This document shows, piece by piece, positions 43,939 through 54,370 of a stretch of 64,000 nt of DNA. Within the stretch, counting starts at the first letter, position 1; each line of letters opens with the position of its first letter. Location: positions 868,001 through 932,000 of the forward strand of contig JANFNE010000013.1 of assembly GCA_024867545.1 (NCBI GenBank), in the 5' to 3' direction. This DNA is from Phytopythium helicoides. Lineage: Eukaryota; Oomycota; Peronosporomycetes; Pythiales; Pythiaceae. The notes below the pieces were generated by a model. The model was not told the DNA's origin. It saw nothing but the letters and a program-made list of their open reading frames with translations, and did not search any database. The position numbers and the translations under genes were made by a program.

Positions 43939-45281
43939 ATGAGTTCCGAGGGCCGCCGCACCATCTTCGTGTCGTCGCGCAAGAGCCAGCTGGCCATGGT
44001 GCAGACCAATGAAGTCATCGGCAAGCTGTCGGCGCTGTACCCGGACGTGGACTTCGTGGTCGGGCAGGAGGACACGGTGGGCGACCAGGTGCTCGACAAG
44101 CACCTGAGCGTGCTCGGCACCTCCACGACCTCGGGCGTCTTCACCAAGAGCCTCGAGGAGGCGCTGCTCTCGGGCGCCAGCAGCTTCGCGGTGCACTCGC
44201 TCAAGGACATGCCCACCACGCTCCCGCCCGGACTCGTGCTCGGCGCCATCTGCAAGCGCGAGAGCCCCGAGGACGCCGCCATCATCCACCCAAAGCACAA
44301 GGCCAACGGCATCACCACGCTCGCGGGACTGCCCAAGGGAAGCATCATCGGCACCAGCTCGCTACGGCGCGAGGCGCTGCTGCGCAGCCAGTACCCGACC
44401 TTCGAGATCAAGACCATCCGCGGCAACATCCAGACGCGCCTCGCCAAGCTGGACGAGCACGACGATTTCGACGCCATCATCGTGGCGGCCTGCGGCTTCC
44501 GTCGCGGTGGCCTTGGAGACCGCATCGACGAGGTGCGCCACTTCTCATGTTGGTTGTTGATGCCACCTGGTTTTTGGGAGCTAATCGTGGGATTGTGTTA
44601 CCACTATCAGGTCCTGCCAGTCGAGTCATTCGGATATGGTGTTGGCCAGGGCAGCATTGGTATCGAGTGTCGCGCAGATGACAAGGAGGTAGGGTGGCCC
44701 TGCCTGTTACCCATGCCAGCAGTGCCGTGAGTGACACCTTTGTGGAATGCATCTCTGCTGTGCAGACGCTGGAGATGCTGTCCAAGATCGAGCACGAGAC
44801 GTCGGCGCAGCTCTGCACGGCTGAGCGTAGCCTGCTGTACTACCTCGAGGGCGGTTGCCAGGTGCGTTGTTTACTCCCCCCTCTTGGAGATCAACCTAAT
44901 TGCCTGACGCATACTGGTTTTGTCAGATCGCTATGGGTGTGAATACGACGCTGGACGGCGACACGCTGACCCTGAACGCAACTGTGCTCTCCCGCGACGG
45001 CACGCAGTCGGTTGTCGGTACGTCTCTGTCGCTCAGCACTCGCTGGAAATCCGTCCTCACTGTACGCTTCTGCATGCACTACAGAGTCGATCTCGGGCCC
45101 TCGCCACGAAGCCGAGGGTCTCGGCAAGTCGCTGGCGTTCCGCTTCCTGGAGCACAAGCTGGCGCCCGTGCTGCTCGGCAAGGCCGGCGAGAAGCGTGCG
45201 CTCACCTACGGCGACATTGAGGCTCCTGGTGACGCCGCCGCCGCTGCCGCTGCCGCTGCTGCCGCCTCTGCCTCAACCTAA
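43939..45281 (+). CDS. HMBS: Hydroxymethylbilane synthase (porphobilinogen deaminase)
   Basis: Five exons (43939-44532, 44611-44688, 44766-44861, 44927-45017, 45085-45281) sum to 1,056 nt and 351 aa. Motifs: SSRKSQLAMVQT, the FTKSLEEALLSG loop, FAVHSLKDMPTTLPPGL (Asp for catalysis), IGTSSLRREALLRSQYP, RGNIQTRLAKLD and VLPVESFGYGVGQGSIGIEC. The dipyrromethane-carrying Cys is in LEGGCQIAMGV, split by an intron after Gln. The enzyme joins four porphobilinogen units to hydroxymethylbilane in haem synthesis. No long N-terminal targeting extension is visible (MSSEGRRTIFVSS), so a cytosolic site is likely. The C-terminus has an unusual run of about 13 Ala (GCC/GCT repeat) before the stop. Confidence 0.96.
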
Positions 45282-45596
45282 GACAAGCATTGACCATAAT
45301 GGCCTCGCACGCGATAGGAGAAGTAGGAAGCGAGCCGCCTTTGCCTAGTAGATCAGTAGATGTCGTTGGTGCATCCGTCACCACTCGCGTGTCAATCCTC
45401 GCTCGCGTCGTTTCGCGTCCTCCTGCCCGTCACTAAAACGGGGTAATCGCCGCCGACCCGAGGATTTCCAGTCAAAATTGGTTGGTGGCGTCTCCATCTC
45501 CTGCCGCCGGCCCTCCCGCCGCCGCTCCGCGCGCCTCCCACGCGGCCCCAGCGCTCGCCACTCGCCTCCCAGCGCCTCCGCGACCTCCAGAAGCCC
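45282..45596. other. Intergenic region HMBS-UTP21
   Basis: About 315 bases, head-to-tail genes. It ends in a Pro/Ala-coding-like GC-rich stretch directly before the UTP21 ATG. The word GGGGTAATCGCCGCC at about 45440 is GC-rich and resembles GTAAT-containing words near other starts here; no other signal was seen. Confidence 0.3.
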
Positions 45597-48500
45597 ATGA
45601 CGCAGCCGACCGCGGCGCTCGCGCGGCGCCAGAACAGCCGCGTGCTCCAGAGCTTCCGCGCCATCGGCCTCGTCGTGGACGCCGACGTGCCGCTGCGGTG
45701 GTACGGCATGGGCGCGGCCAGCTTCGCCACGGCCTCGCTCGGCAAGGCCTTCGCGGTCTACAAGTGCGACAAGATCACGCCCGTGCTCGTGTCGCCGCAG
45801 ATGCCCAAGCGCATCGCAGCGCTAGAGGTGCTGCCCAAGAAGCAGCTCACGTTCACGGCCTGCGGACGCCACGTGCTCGTCTGGAAGCGCGTTGAGCAGG
45901 TCGCCACGCTCACAGGTCACCAGGGCGCCATCAAGCAGGTGCGTTTTCGATGCTAGTGGTGGTGATGTGGTCGTGGGAAGGTTGAGCTGACAGAAAACGG
46001 CTGCTCGTACAGCTCCTAGTGGTCGGAAATGTGCTCTTCTCGCTCGATGACGCGCGCACTATCCTCATTTGGGACCTCGAGTACGTCTGCCACTTGTTGA
46101 AATGGGGTGTCATTGTCACCGCTAACCTTTTGCGGTGAATAGGGAGATGGAGCTGATGGACCGCATTGAGTTCCCTTCGCACTTCACACCGACGGTCATG
46201 CTGCACCCGTCCACTTACCTCAACAAGATCCTCGTCGGCTCGGATCAGGGTGAATTGCAGTTGTGGAATGTGCGCAAGATGAAGTGCATCTACACATTCA
46301 AGGGCTGGAAGTCGCCAGTCGTATCGCTCGAGCAAAGTCCCGCGGTGGATGTTGTGGGCATTGGTCTTGGTGACGGTCGCCTTGTGCTCCATCACTTGCA
46401 GTACGACAAACTGGTGATGGACTTTCAGCAGCAGGGCAGCAAAGTGACAGCCATCGCGTTCCGTACTGACACAGGCGCACCGCAGCCGCTTGTGGTCACT
46501 GGCTCTGTTTCGGGAGACGTTGCCGTGTGGAACCTACAGGATAAGCGCCTGGAATCGATGATCGCGAACGCACACGATGGTGCTGTTGTTTCGCTCGTGT
46601 TCCTTCCCAATGAGCCGATCCTGCTCACATCAGGAGCTGACAACTCCATCAAGATGTGGATTTTCGACGCACTCAATGGCAGCGGTGCACGCCTGCTGAA
46701 GTCCCGTGAGGGCCACAAGGCGCCGCCCACGCGGATTCGTTACTACGGAAACAACACCCTTGCTACGATGGCGGATGGTGCGGATGGCACGTGCTGCCAG
46801 ATCCTGTCGGCTGGTCAGGATCGTGCTTTCCGCGTGTTCCACACTGCACGCGAGCAGCAGAGCACGGAGCTTTCGCAGGGTCCGATGCTCAAGCGTGCCA
46901 AGAAGATGCACGTGCGCGTCGAAGACCTGAAGCTTCCTCCTATCACTCAGTTCGCGGCCATGGAGACGCGCGAGCGCGATTGGTCCAACGTTATTACATG
47001 CCACGAAAACGAGATTGCTGCGTATGTGTGGCGCTTTGAGCACCGTGCTATTGGCAAGAAGATCCTGCGTCAGTTTGATCCAAGCGACCGTGTGACTCTC
47101 GGCAGTGAGGAGGATCTTCGTCGTAAGAAGACCCAGGCTACGAGCGTGGCTATCAGCACGTGTGGTAACTACGCACTCGTTGGCAGTGTCGGAGGCGCCA
47201 TTTACAAGTACAACATGCAGTCGGGAGAGAAGCGTGGATCATATCCGACGTGCGCCACGCCGAAGCCAAAGCTTATCCGTTCGCTCATGCTGCCTGGTTC
47301 AGCCCCGCCTGTTGAGGGGGAGGACAACCTTCATCACGCTCACAACGGTCCTGTCAGTGCTGTGATCGTGGACGCCCTCAACCAGCTCGTTGTGTCGGCT
47401 GGTATCGACGGCAAGCTGAAGTTCTGGGACTTCAACAAGCGTACTCTTTCGTACGAGCTTGATGTTGGCTCGCCTGTTAGCCAGATGGAACTCCAGCGTG
47501 ACTCCAACCTGCTGTGCGTTGTGTGCGATGACAATGTGCTTCGCGTGTACGACGTGAACACCAAGAAGCTCGCTCGCCGCTTTGCCGGCCATACGCACCG
47601 CATTACGGACGTGAACTTCAGCAACGACGCTCGATGGCTCTTTTCCTCGTCAGCTGATGCGTCGCTGCGCGTGTGGGACCTGCCCACGGGCAAGTGTGTT
47701 GACTGGATCAAGTTCCACAAGCCCGTGACGGGTCTGGCTGTTTCTCCCACGGGCGAGTTTCTTGCCACGACGCACGTTGGCAACGTTGGCATCTTTTTGT
47801 GGGCCAATCGTGCCTTCTTTGCTGATGTGCTCCTTGACACGGAGCCTCGTGAGCCTGTGCTCATGGATATGCCGGTTATCCTGAACGAAGTGGACAACGC
47901 AGATGAGCTTGGCTTTGGCTCGGAGAAGAACCCGCACCTGTCAGCTGATAGTCACGTTGACGAGGAGCTTCCTGAGAAGGCTGCTGATGCACAGTCCAAT
48001 CCTACCGATGGCCCCACAGGCCCCGTTGAACCGCTGGACGCGTCACTCATCACGCTTTCGACGGCTCCTCGGGCTCTCTGGCAGTCTTTGTTCAACCTTG
48101 AACTAATCAAGAAGCGGAACAAACCAATTGAGCCGCCAAAGGCTCCGGAAAAGGCTCCGTTCTTCCTGCAGACAGCTCGTAAGGACGATGTTCACCCTAC
48201 GTTCGTGCCGATTGCCAAGCCGGCTGAGAAGAAGGATAACAAGAAGGACGAAGGAAAGAAGGAGTCCAAGGAAGAGGACAAGCAGGACGAAGATGAGGAG
48301 ATGGAAGGCTGGGGAGTTGGTGACGATGACGAGGCATGGGGCGATGAGGACGATAACGAAGATGGTGACAACGCAACGGACGGCGAGGTTGGAACCCCGA
48401 CTGCCGAGCCTGTGGCTGAGGGCTCTCGCATTGTTAAGACGGCGGGTATGTTCACTTCGCGTTGCAAACTGGCAACCTTGCTGGCAGAGTGCTCGGCGAA

Positions 48501-48891
48501 GCCGCCCACCACATCGGGTCAGACCGGCCCGATGCAGTTCTCGCGCTTCTCGCCTGTCGGACGGTATCTGCAGTCGCTGTCGGCGTCGGCGGTCGATGTC
48601 GAAATGAGCACGCTGTGCATGGGCGACTTTGACGAAGAAGGCAAGCAGCTTCTTGGTGTCTTCCTGGACTTTGTGCGCGAGGAGATGGCGACACGACGCG
48701 ACTTCCAGGTGTTGCAGGCGTACCTGAACCGTTTCCTCAAGCTGCACGAGTCGCTATTGGTGGCGGACCCGCAGCTGTTGGCTCGTGCGGACGCTCTGGG
48801 TGCACAGCAGCAGGAACAGTGGGGTCGCCTGCAGCAGTTGCTGCACCACAACTTGTGCCTTGTGCAGTACTTTAGCAAGATTCAAATGTAG
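45597..48891 (+). CDS. WDR36: UTP21/WDR36, small-subunit processome WD40 protein
   Basis: Exons 45597-45938, 46013-46080 and 46143-48891 give 1,052 aa. Tandem WD40 propellers are seen throughout (TLTGHQGAIKQ, ILVGSDQGELQLWNVRKMK, VTGSVSGDVAVWNLQDKRL, LLTSGADNSIKMWIFD, SAGIDGKLKFWDF, FAGHTHRITDVNFSNDARW and RVWDLPTGKCVDWIKF). UTP21-specific parts include the insert with LSAGQDRAFRVFHTAREQQS and ETRERDWSNVITCHEN, then the C-terminal domain with TLSTAPRALWQSLFNLELIK and a final helical region (VLQAYLNRFLKLHESLL). It is part of the UTP-B complex in 18S rRNA maturation in the nucleolus. A Lys/Glu/Asp-rich stretch (about residues 825-890) is inserted before the C-terminal domain. Confidence 0.95.
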
Positions 48892-48964
48892 GAAGCAGGC
48901 GAAAGTGAGAAACCGCAAACGAGTAGAGACCTTTGCATATTTTTGGCATTTTGACTTGACCGTG

Positions 48965-49577
48965 ATGGAGGAAGTGATCGTAGCTGTCGAAAGCTCTGAC
49001 GCGCTTGTTGCTCGGCTTTTGGCCTTCTGCGACCAAAGTGCGTGAAGACCACTGAGTTTGCGAGTCGCATTGATCGCTGACGCTTTCAGTAGATGAGATT
49101 GAAGAACGATTTGAAATCTTTTGTCGAAGGTAATTCGTCGTGGTTGGATCGTTCTCATCTCCATTCTCTGATGCTTCAATCGTCTGAGCTGCAGCAACGT
49201 TGAAACTTTCGACGAACACGATACGGAAGGTGAAGAATATGCCCACGAAGTACACAATCTTTTCAATGTGCGTAAATTCGCTTCTGTACATTTGGTCACG
49301 TTTCGACTCTAATACCACAATGAACCAGCAATACGAGGAGCTGTTCGCGGGCATCGTCGAAGAGTTCCTGCAGCGCGAGCAATTGACGCCTCAAGAGTTT
49401 TTTGCTCACTGCGAACAGCTCAAAAAATTCCGCAATGGGCAGCACGCATCCGCGGTCGAAAATCTCGAGCTGCTGCTTTCTGCTGCAATGGACCTTGTCA
49501 CGTTCTGTGAGCTCATGAGGCGAGAGGTGGCGCAGACCAAGTCTGCAAGAGAAGACGCAGAAGACATGGGGCTCTGA
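48965..49577 (+). CDS. BART-domain protein (ARL2BP/CFAP36 type)
   Basis: Four small exons, 48965-49037, 49090-49129, 49195-49267 and 49329-49577, add to 435 nt and 144 aa. The start MEEVIVAVESSDALVARLLA and FCDQIDEIEERFEIFC, then EEYAHEVHNLFNQYEELFAG and VEEFLQREQLTPQEFF, ending with LELLLSAAMDLVTFCELMRR, follow the all-helical BART fold that binds ARL2/ARL3 GTPases (human ARL2BP: 'YTPIFNEYISLVEKYIEEQL' and 'DMLLTFTDFLAFKEMF'). In cilia-bearing organisms such proteins act in ciliary traffic. It follows UTP21 by only 73 bases on the same strand. Whether it is ARL2BP or CFAP36 cannot be settled at this length; ARL2BP fits the size better. Confidence 0.75.
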
Positions 49578-49901
49578 AAAAGCAGCAAAGATCAGCAAGG
49601 CGGCACTTGCGCGTTCATGTTACTTGAGGTATCTCCTCTTACAGCGGTAGTGTACTGGTTTTCCTCTTTCAAAACGGCCCTAGACTGTCAGTGTCTGCAC
49701 GTCTGCGGTCTGCTCTCGACCTCTGTGCCTACACCCGTCTTCTGCCGCTCGCGTGGCTCCAACGTGCCCGGGAATGCATCCATACACGTTCATCAACACA
49801 AAATACAAAAGTCCACACAGGGCAGTCAGTGCACAGTCGTGTCCACAGCGCTTCCCTTTGGCGCTGCGGGGTAGAATACACAGTTGTCAAGGCCTGTCCT
49901 A
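49578..49901. other. Convergent intergenic region
   Basis: About 320 bases between the 3' ends of the BART gene (plus) and the kinase gene (minus). Only UTRs and polyadenylation signals are expected; nothing else was recognised. Confidence 0.35.
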
Positions 49902-52256
49902 TCAGTCTTCCTCGTCGCTATTGCCGTCAAGGCTATTGCGACCTCCCAGACCGAGACCCATCAGCTCGCGCTCGAGCAGAGCACGCTCATCAGCGTCATT
50001 ATCCACACCATTATCAGCTTCCGCCTCGTCCAGATCGGACAGGCGGAATCGAGGGCTGCCGTTCAGGATCGTGTGGTTATGAGCTCGCATCTGCGAGAGC
50101 GCAGGCATCAAGTCAGACTGCTGCTGATCGCCCTCCAACGCTGCCCCCTTGCGCTCTCCTTCATCCGCGGACTCCACATTCTCGTCAGCACGCATCCAGG
50201 AGTGCTTCGCCACGTCTTCAGCTCGCATGCGCTTGGTGCGGTCGACCGTGAGTAACTTTCGCACGAGGTCCTTGGCGCCAGCAGACACATTGTCCCAATA
50301 CGGCGACTCGAACTCGTAGGCACCACTTGCAACCTTGTCGAGCACTACGGCATGATTGGCACCGCCAAACGGCGGGTAGCCGCACAAAAGGATGAAGAGG
50401 ATGACGCCGAGGCTCCAGCAGTCAACCTCAGCACCATACGGCTCGCCCTTGACTACCTCGGGTGCCACATACCCAGGCGTGCCGCACGCTGTGAGCCTCC
50501 TGCGACTTCCTTCTACCGTTGACAAGTCCCTCGCAAGGCCAAAGTCCGCGATCATCATCTCAGCTCCAGGGGCCGACGACTTGAGGAGAATGTTTTCAGG
50601 CTTGAGGTCGCGGTGGACGATCCCTCGTGCGTGAAGATAAGCTACAGCGTCCGCGAGCTTTTGCAGCACAAGCCGCGCGTCGGCCTCTGTGTAGCTTTTG
50701 CGCTTGACGAGCGCATCAAACAACTCCCCACCAGTGCACAGCGGCGTGACGATGTAGCAGTAGTCTGGCTCATCAAACACTCGCAGCAGCGGTACAATAT
50801 TCGGGTGGTCCAGCGTCGAAAGGATGGAGATTTCATGCTGCATCGCACGCAGAGCTGCGATTCCCAGTCCTCTCTTGGCGATGCACTTGACAGCCACCTG
50901 TTTCCGGGTTGCTCGGTCTGCAGCGACGTGCACGACAGAGAACCCTCCCGCTCCGAGCTGCCGGCCGAGCTTGTATGTGTCGTGGAAGGCGTCGGTGTTC
51001 TCCGCCTCCGAGTCCGAGTCGCACGGACGTCTAGGGGGCTCTAGGGACGTAGCAGCCACCGGAAGAGCTCCAAGGGAGTCAGCAGCCTTGGTAGCCACAT
51101 GCAGCGCGCGCATGATTGCCGCGTAGGCCACTCTCACGGCATCTGTCCAGCACTGAGGACACGAGTCTAGCTTGGCTTCTCCTGCCGCTGCCACGAGCGT
51201 GCGGACACCTCGAACTGTAGCAGGGGCTGGCGACGACCGCCGCGATCCCGGCGGGCTGAGAAAAGCCTCCTGGACCTCCCCAAGCACTTGGTCGAGGATG
51301 TAGACGAGCTCTCCCTCTTCCTCGCAGGCGTCGAGTTCTCTTATGAGGCTCGTAAGCACTGGCAGCTCCCTCTCGATGATGTTGGCGAGCCGCTGGTCAG
51401 CCGGGGACGGCAGCAGCGCGATCTCGTCGTCCTCCCTGTGCTGAAACTTGCGGAACGCGGAGCGGTGCGATGTCTGGTGCGCGAGCACGAACTGCAGCAG
51501 GACGCGTCCGCTGGCCGAGCTGCCGACCGATACGAGCGCGCTCGATCCGCTCGGGGACGGCGGCAGCTGCGTGCCGAGCGGGTCGAATCCGTCGATCCAT
51601 CGCTGCAGCGCCTTGAGCCACCTCGCGCGCTCCGCCTCCCTGGAGGCCTGGAAGTACAGCACGAGCACGCGGCCGGTGTCGGCGGCGGCGGCCGGCGCGG
51701 ACGCGGCGGCCGTGTCGAGGTTGCTCTCCTTGCGCTGCGGGTCGCTGTGTCCGTGCAGGAATCGCCTCGGGCGCTTGCGCACGACGAGCGCGAAGGCGAA
51801 CGGCCGTCCGCGCAGCCCGTCGGCGGGCTCTGCTCTCACCGCGTCCACGCGGCGCAGCTCGTCCTTGAGCAGCCTGCGCGCGTCCCTCTCGGCGTCTCCC
51901 GCGCCGCGCGGGTCCCGCCGGAACACGCGCAGCGCGGCGCGCGAGAGCTCCACGTGGCGCGGCAGCCACGCGCGGAAGAAGGCGCCGCGCTTGTGCAGCG
52001 CGCCGGCCAGCAGCACGTCGTCGGGCGCGTGCGGCTGCGCGGCGGCCGCGTCCTGCCCCGCGTTCGCGTGCCCGCGCGCCGACTCGACGGCCGCCAGCAC
52101 CGGCGGCGGCGGGTGCGCCTGCGCCTGCGCCTGCGCCTGCGTGTGCGGCCGCGTCTTGGGCCGCTCGGGGCTCGCCGCGCTCAGCTGCATGACGCGCAGC
52201 GCCGGCGCCTTGGGGTCGGCGCCGCGGCGCCGCGTCGGCGGAGCGCTCGGCCGCAT
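49902..52256 (-). CDS. PH-domain, CaMK-like serine/threonine protein kinase
   Basis: 784 aa from the first ATG (52256); the frame upstream has only non-ATG codons. Residues about 75-230: PH domain (LAGALHKRGAFFRAWLPRHV to EAERARWLKALQRWI) with a Ser/Ala insert. A middle part follows with two possible helical blocks (about 280-370). Residues about 423-690: kinase domain with GAGGFSVVHVA, VAVKCIAK (Lys), IVHRDLKPENIL, IADFGLARD and CGTPGYVAPEV, closest to Ca2+/calmodulin-dependent kinases in the activation loop and DCWSLGVILFILLCGYPPFG. No EF hand was seen. A PH domain before a CaMK-type kinase resembles oomycete-specific fusions; lipid binding may bring it to membranes. Its C-terminus ends in acidic DNDADERALLERELMGLG. 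A (QA)n run at residues 39-48 reflects a GCCTGC repeat. Confidence 0.88.
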   Translation of the reverse strand: MRPSAPPTRRRGADPKAPALRVMQLSAASPERPKTRPHTQAQAQAQAHPPPPVLAAVESARGHANAGQDAAAAQPHAPDDVLLAGALHKRGAFFRAWLPRHVELSRAALRVFRRDPRGAGDAERDARRLLKDELRRVDAVRAEPADGLRGRPFAFALVVRKRPRRFLHGHSDPQRKESNLDTAAASAPAAAADTGRVLVLYFQASREAERARWLKALQRWIDGFDPLGTQLPPSPSGSSALVSVGSSASGRVLLQFVLAHQTSHRSAFRKFQHREDDEIALLPSPADQRLANIIERELPVLTSLIRELDACEEEGELVYILDQVLGEVQEAFLSPPGSRRSSPAPATVRGVRTLVAAAGEAKLDSCPQCWTDAVRVAYAAIMRALHVATKAADSLGALPVAATSLEPPRRPCDSDSEAENTDAFHDTYKLGRQLGAGGFSVVHVAADRATRKQVAVKCIAKRGLGIAALRAMQHEISILSTLDHPNIVPLLRVFDEPDYCYIVTPLCTGGELFDALVKRKSYTEADARLVLQKLADAVAYLHARGIVHRDLKPENILLKSSAPGAEMMIADFGLARDLSTVEGSRRRLTACGTPGYVAPEVVKGEPYGAEVDCWSLGVILFILLCGYPPFGGANHAVVLDKVASGAYEFESPYWDNVSAGAKDLVRKLLTVDRTKRMRAEDVAKHSWMRADENVESADEGERKGAALEGDQQQSDLMPALSQMRAHNHTILNGSPRFRLSDLDEAEADNGVDNDADERALLERELMGLGLGGRNSLDGNSDEED

Positions 52257-52703
52257 GGGGATTCTCGTGTGGACGAAGCCGATGGACCGCGCCGGTAAAT
52301 TACGCGGCGGGAGGACGCCTTTACTATGGGGTTGAAAGGGGGGAGGAGGAGGTAAACTACACGAGGGCAAGGCGGAGGAGGTAAACTACCGCACTGGACT
52401 TTGGGACGGCGGATTACGCGGCGGAAGACTATGACGGCGGATATGTGGACTTCAACGTGGCCGCTGCGAGCCTGAGACGCCCGGCGCGGAGCCATGCAGC
52501 AGGATTGTGTCTCTCTCCACTGGCGAGTGTTGACTGCTGTGGGAATGAGAGGGATCGATTCCGTGCGAAAAAAAAAAAAAAAAGATCGACGCGCCAACGA
52601 TGAAAGACACGCGACGCATCCAAGGCTGCACGGTCGGATCTTACCTGTCGGCTGTGCGGCCATGCTCCTAGAACACGTCCTTCCATCATTGACACCGCCA
52701 CGT
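52257..52703. promoter_or_regulatory. Upstream region of the kinase with repeated GTAAACTAC/ATTACGCGGCGG words and an A17 tract
   Basis: GGTAAATTACGCGGCGGGAG (52294) and GGATTACGCGGCGGAAGAC (52411) are near copies, and GGAGGAGGTAAACTAC occurs twice (52345-52360 and 52374-52389). A pure run of 17 A lies at 52568-52584. The region joins the 3' end of the USP gene and the start of the kinase gene, both on minus. The repeats may be binding sites; this is an inference from repetition. Confidence 0.4.
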
Positions 52704-54151
52704 CTACGGGCACAGGCAGACTGCGCATCGAGGAGATCTCAACATGGCTGCAGCCACGCGTCCAATGCTCGCCTCTCTCGTTTTGAGCTCGTCTCCACGC
52801 AATGCTCCGTCCCCTTGACGTCCGATCACGAGATAAGCAGCCGAGTGAGTTGCCAAATACGTCTGCAATGCCTCGGTGACCGACTCGTCCTCGTCCATGG
52901 GCACGGCATCGACGGCAGCGTCCACCTACGCAATTCATTGCCACTCAGGTTCTGCATCCAACCGCGTCCACAACATCCTATTGAGCGTACATTGATGGCC
53001 GACAAGAGCTCGCGAAAGCGGTCGAGCGTTCCACGATCGTCGTATTGCCCAACGACAGGCTCATAAAAGAAGTGGATGACTCGCAGCTGGTCCACGGGCC
53101 GCATCAGCTTGAGCGCAGCAAGGAGGCAGCGATGACCTGCAGCAGAAGTGTCGACGGCGACGACAAACACATACTGCTTGAGCGTAGAGGCATTGATTGG
53201 AGCAGGGGGCACGACGAGTATCGGCAGCGACGTTGTGACAGTTAGCGCGTCGCGAGTTACATGGCCGAGCTGGTCAATTGCTGGTCCGCCCTTGCCCACA
53301 GATCCGACCACCAGAAAGTCGACGTGCTGTCGATTTGCAAAGTTCAGAAGCTGGTGAGCAAGTATTTGGTCAGCCATTGGGATCACGTTGACTGTGAACC
53401 GCTTCGGTGGAAGCTTGAGGCGCTGACAATGTGCCTTGTACTCTGCCGCGAACAAGCCAAGTTTCAATAGTGTCAGCAGAATGTAGTGTTGAGTGACCCA
53501 CCCAATCTCATACCTTCGCGAATGAACTCTGACGAGAGTGGTGGCAGCTGGATGCTGCTGCTCTGTGAGTCGTCCACGTGAACGATCGAGAGCTTCCCCT
53601 GCCGCCGCAGCCGCGCCGCGACCTCGAATGCTAGATAGGACTGTCCTGTGACAGTCGACCCAACCGTCAGAATAGGGCTCGTCAGAGAGTATCTCGCCTT
53701 GCAACTCACTGCTCCCGTCCACCGCGACTACGAACGACGCATTTGGAGACAGTCGCTTGCAGCTCTCGTGCTCTGTGCACTCGACAAGCTCAGCGTCACC
53801 ACCCTCACGCCAACTCTTCCCAGCACACTGAGCAGCACTACCCTTCCGCAGCTCCTCGCACAGAACCCTCAGCGCCGCGTCCACGTCCAGGAACAGCCCC
53901 GACTCGCTCTCCCTGGCCGCTGCCGCCGCGTCGTACTCGGCGTCGTCCAGCAGCGCGCAGATGCGCTCGTGCGCGCGCTCGTCCACGTCCTCAGCCCGTA
54001 GCGCGCGCGCGCGGCGCAGCAGCTCGTCCGCCTGGTCCAACAGCAACGAGCGGAAGTCGTCATCGCCCGGCTCACGCAGCGCCAGGCGCGTCGCGGCGAT
54101 GGCCAGCAGCAGCGCGCGCGACGGCTTCTTGGCGGCCAGCACGTCCTTCAT
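52704..54151 (-). CDS. Tandem universal-stress-protein domain protein
   Basis: Exons 54151-53710, 53645-53514, 53442-52991 and 52925-52704 total 1,248 nt and 415 aa. After a helical, acidic N-terminal region (residues 1-140, LLAIAATRLALREPGDDDFR) comes the first USP domain: SFVVAVDGSRQSYLAFEVAA, KLSIVHVDDS, YKAHCQRLKLPPKRFTVNVI, VDFLVVGSVGKGGPAI and TTSLPILVVPPAP, with the ATP-type G-x-x-G-x(n)-G/S loop largely kept. A second USP domain runs from YVFVVAVDTSAAGHRCLLAA to AAYLVIGRQGDGALRG and ends in CAVCLCP. USP proteins bind nucleotides and respond to stress; the exact job is unknown. It is divergent from the WDR33-like gene, with 219 bases between starts. Confidence 0.82.
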
Positions 54152-54370
54152 GTCGAGGTCAATCAATAGCGAAGATCGCGACCTTTCGTGCCCGAGCCGT
54201 CTGGAGCGCTCCACCTACCGTCTCAGAGATGACTGTAGCCCGCTCGGGACAGTGTAGCCCGCTCCAGAAGGTGTCCCAGACTGTCTAGTCCGCCCCAGAA
54301 GGCGGCCTAGACCGCCGTGTGGGAAGTTTCCCCTCCACTTTGGTTTCCCTTTGCCGGAAAGGACGAGGCG
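54152..54370. promoter_or_regulatory. Divergent promoter with three imperfect repeats
   Basis: The words GACTGTAGCCCGCTCGGGAC (54231), AGTGTAGCCCGCTCCAGAAG and GACTGTCTAGTCCGCCCCAG lie one after another, about 25 bases apart. Such spaced repeats between divergent starts could be regulator sites. No experiment supports this. Confidence 0.35.

Noticed and set aside
43491..44525. 344-codon minus-strand ORF spanning the HMBS and MSH1 starts
   Set aside because: Most of it is antisense to HMBS. Only its last part is real, as exon 1 of the MutS gene.
51288..52298. 336-codon plus-strand ORF over the kinase gene
   Set aside because: Arg/Leu-rich antisense shadow of the PH-domain region; the minus strand carries clear PH and kinase motifs.
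52568..52584. A17 tract as the poly(A) end of a retroposed gene
   Set aside because: No coding remnant or target duplication next to it; treated as a simple repeat.
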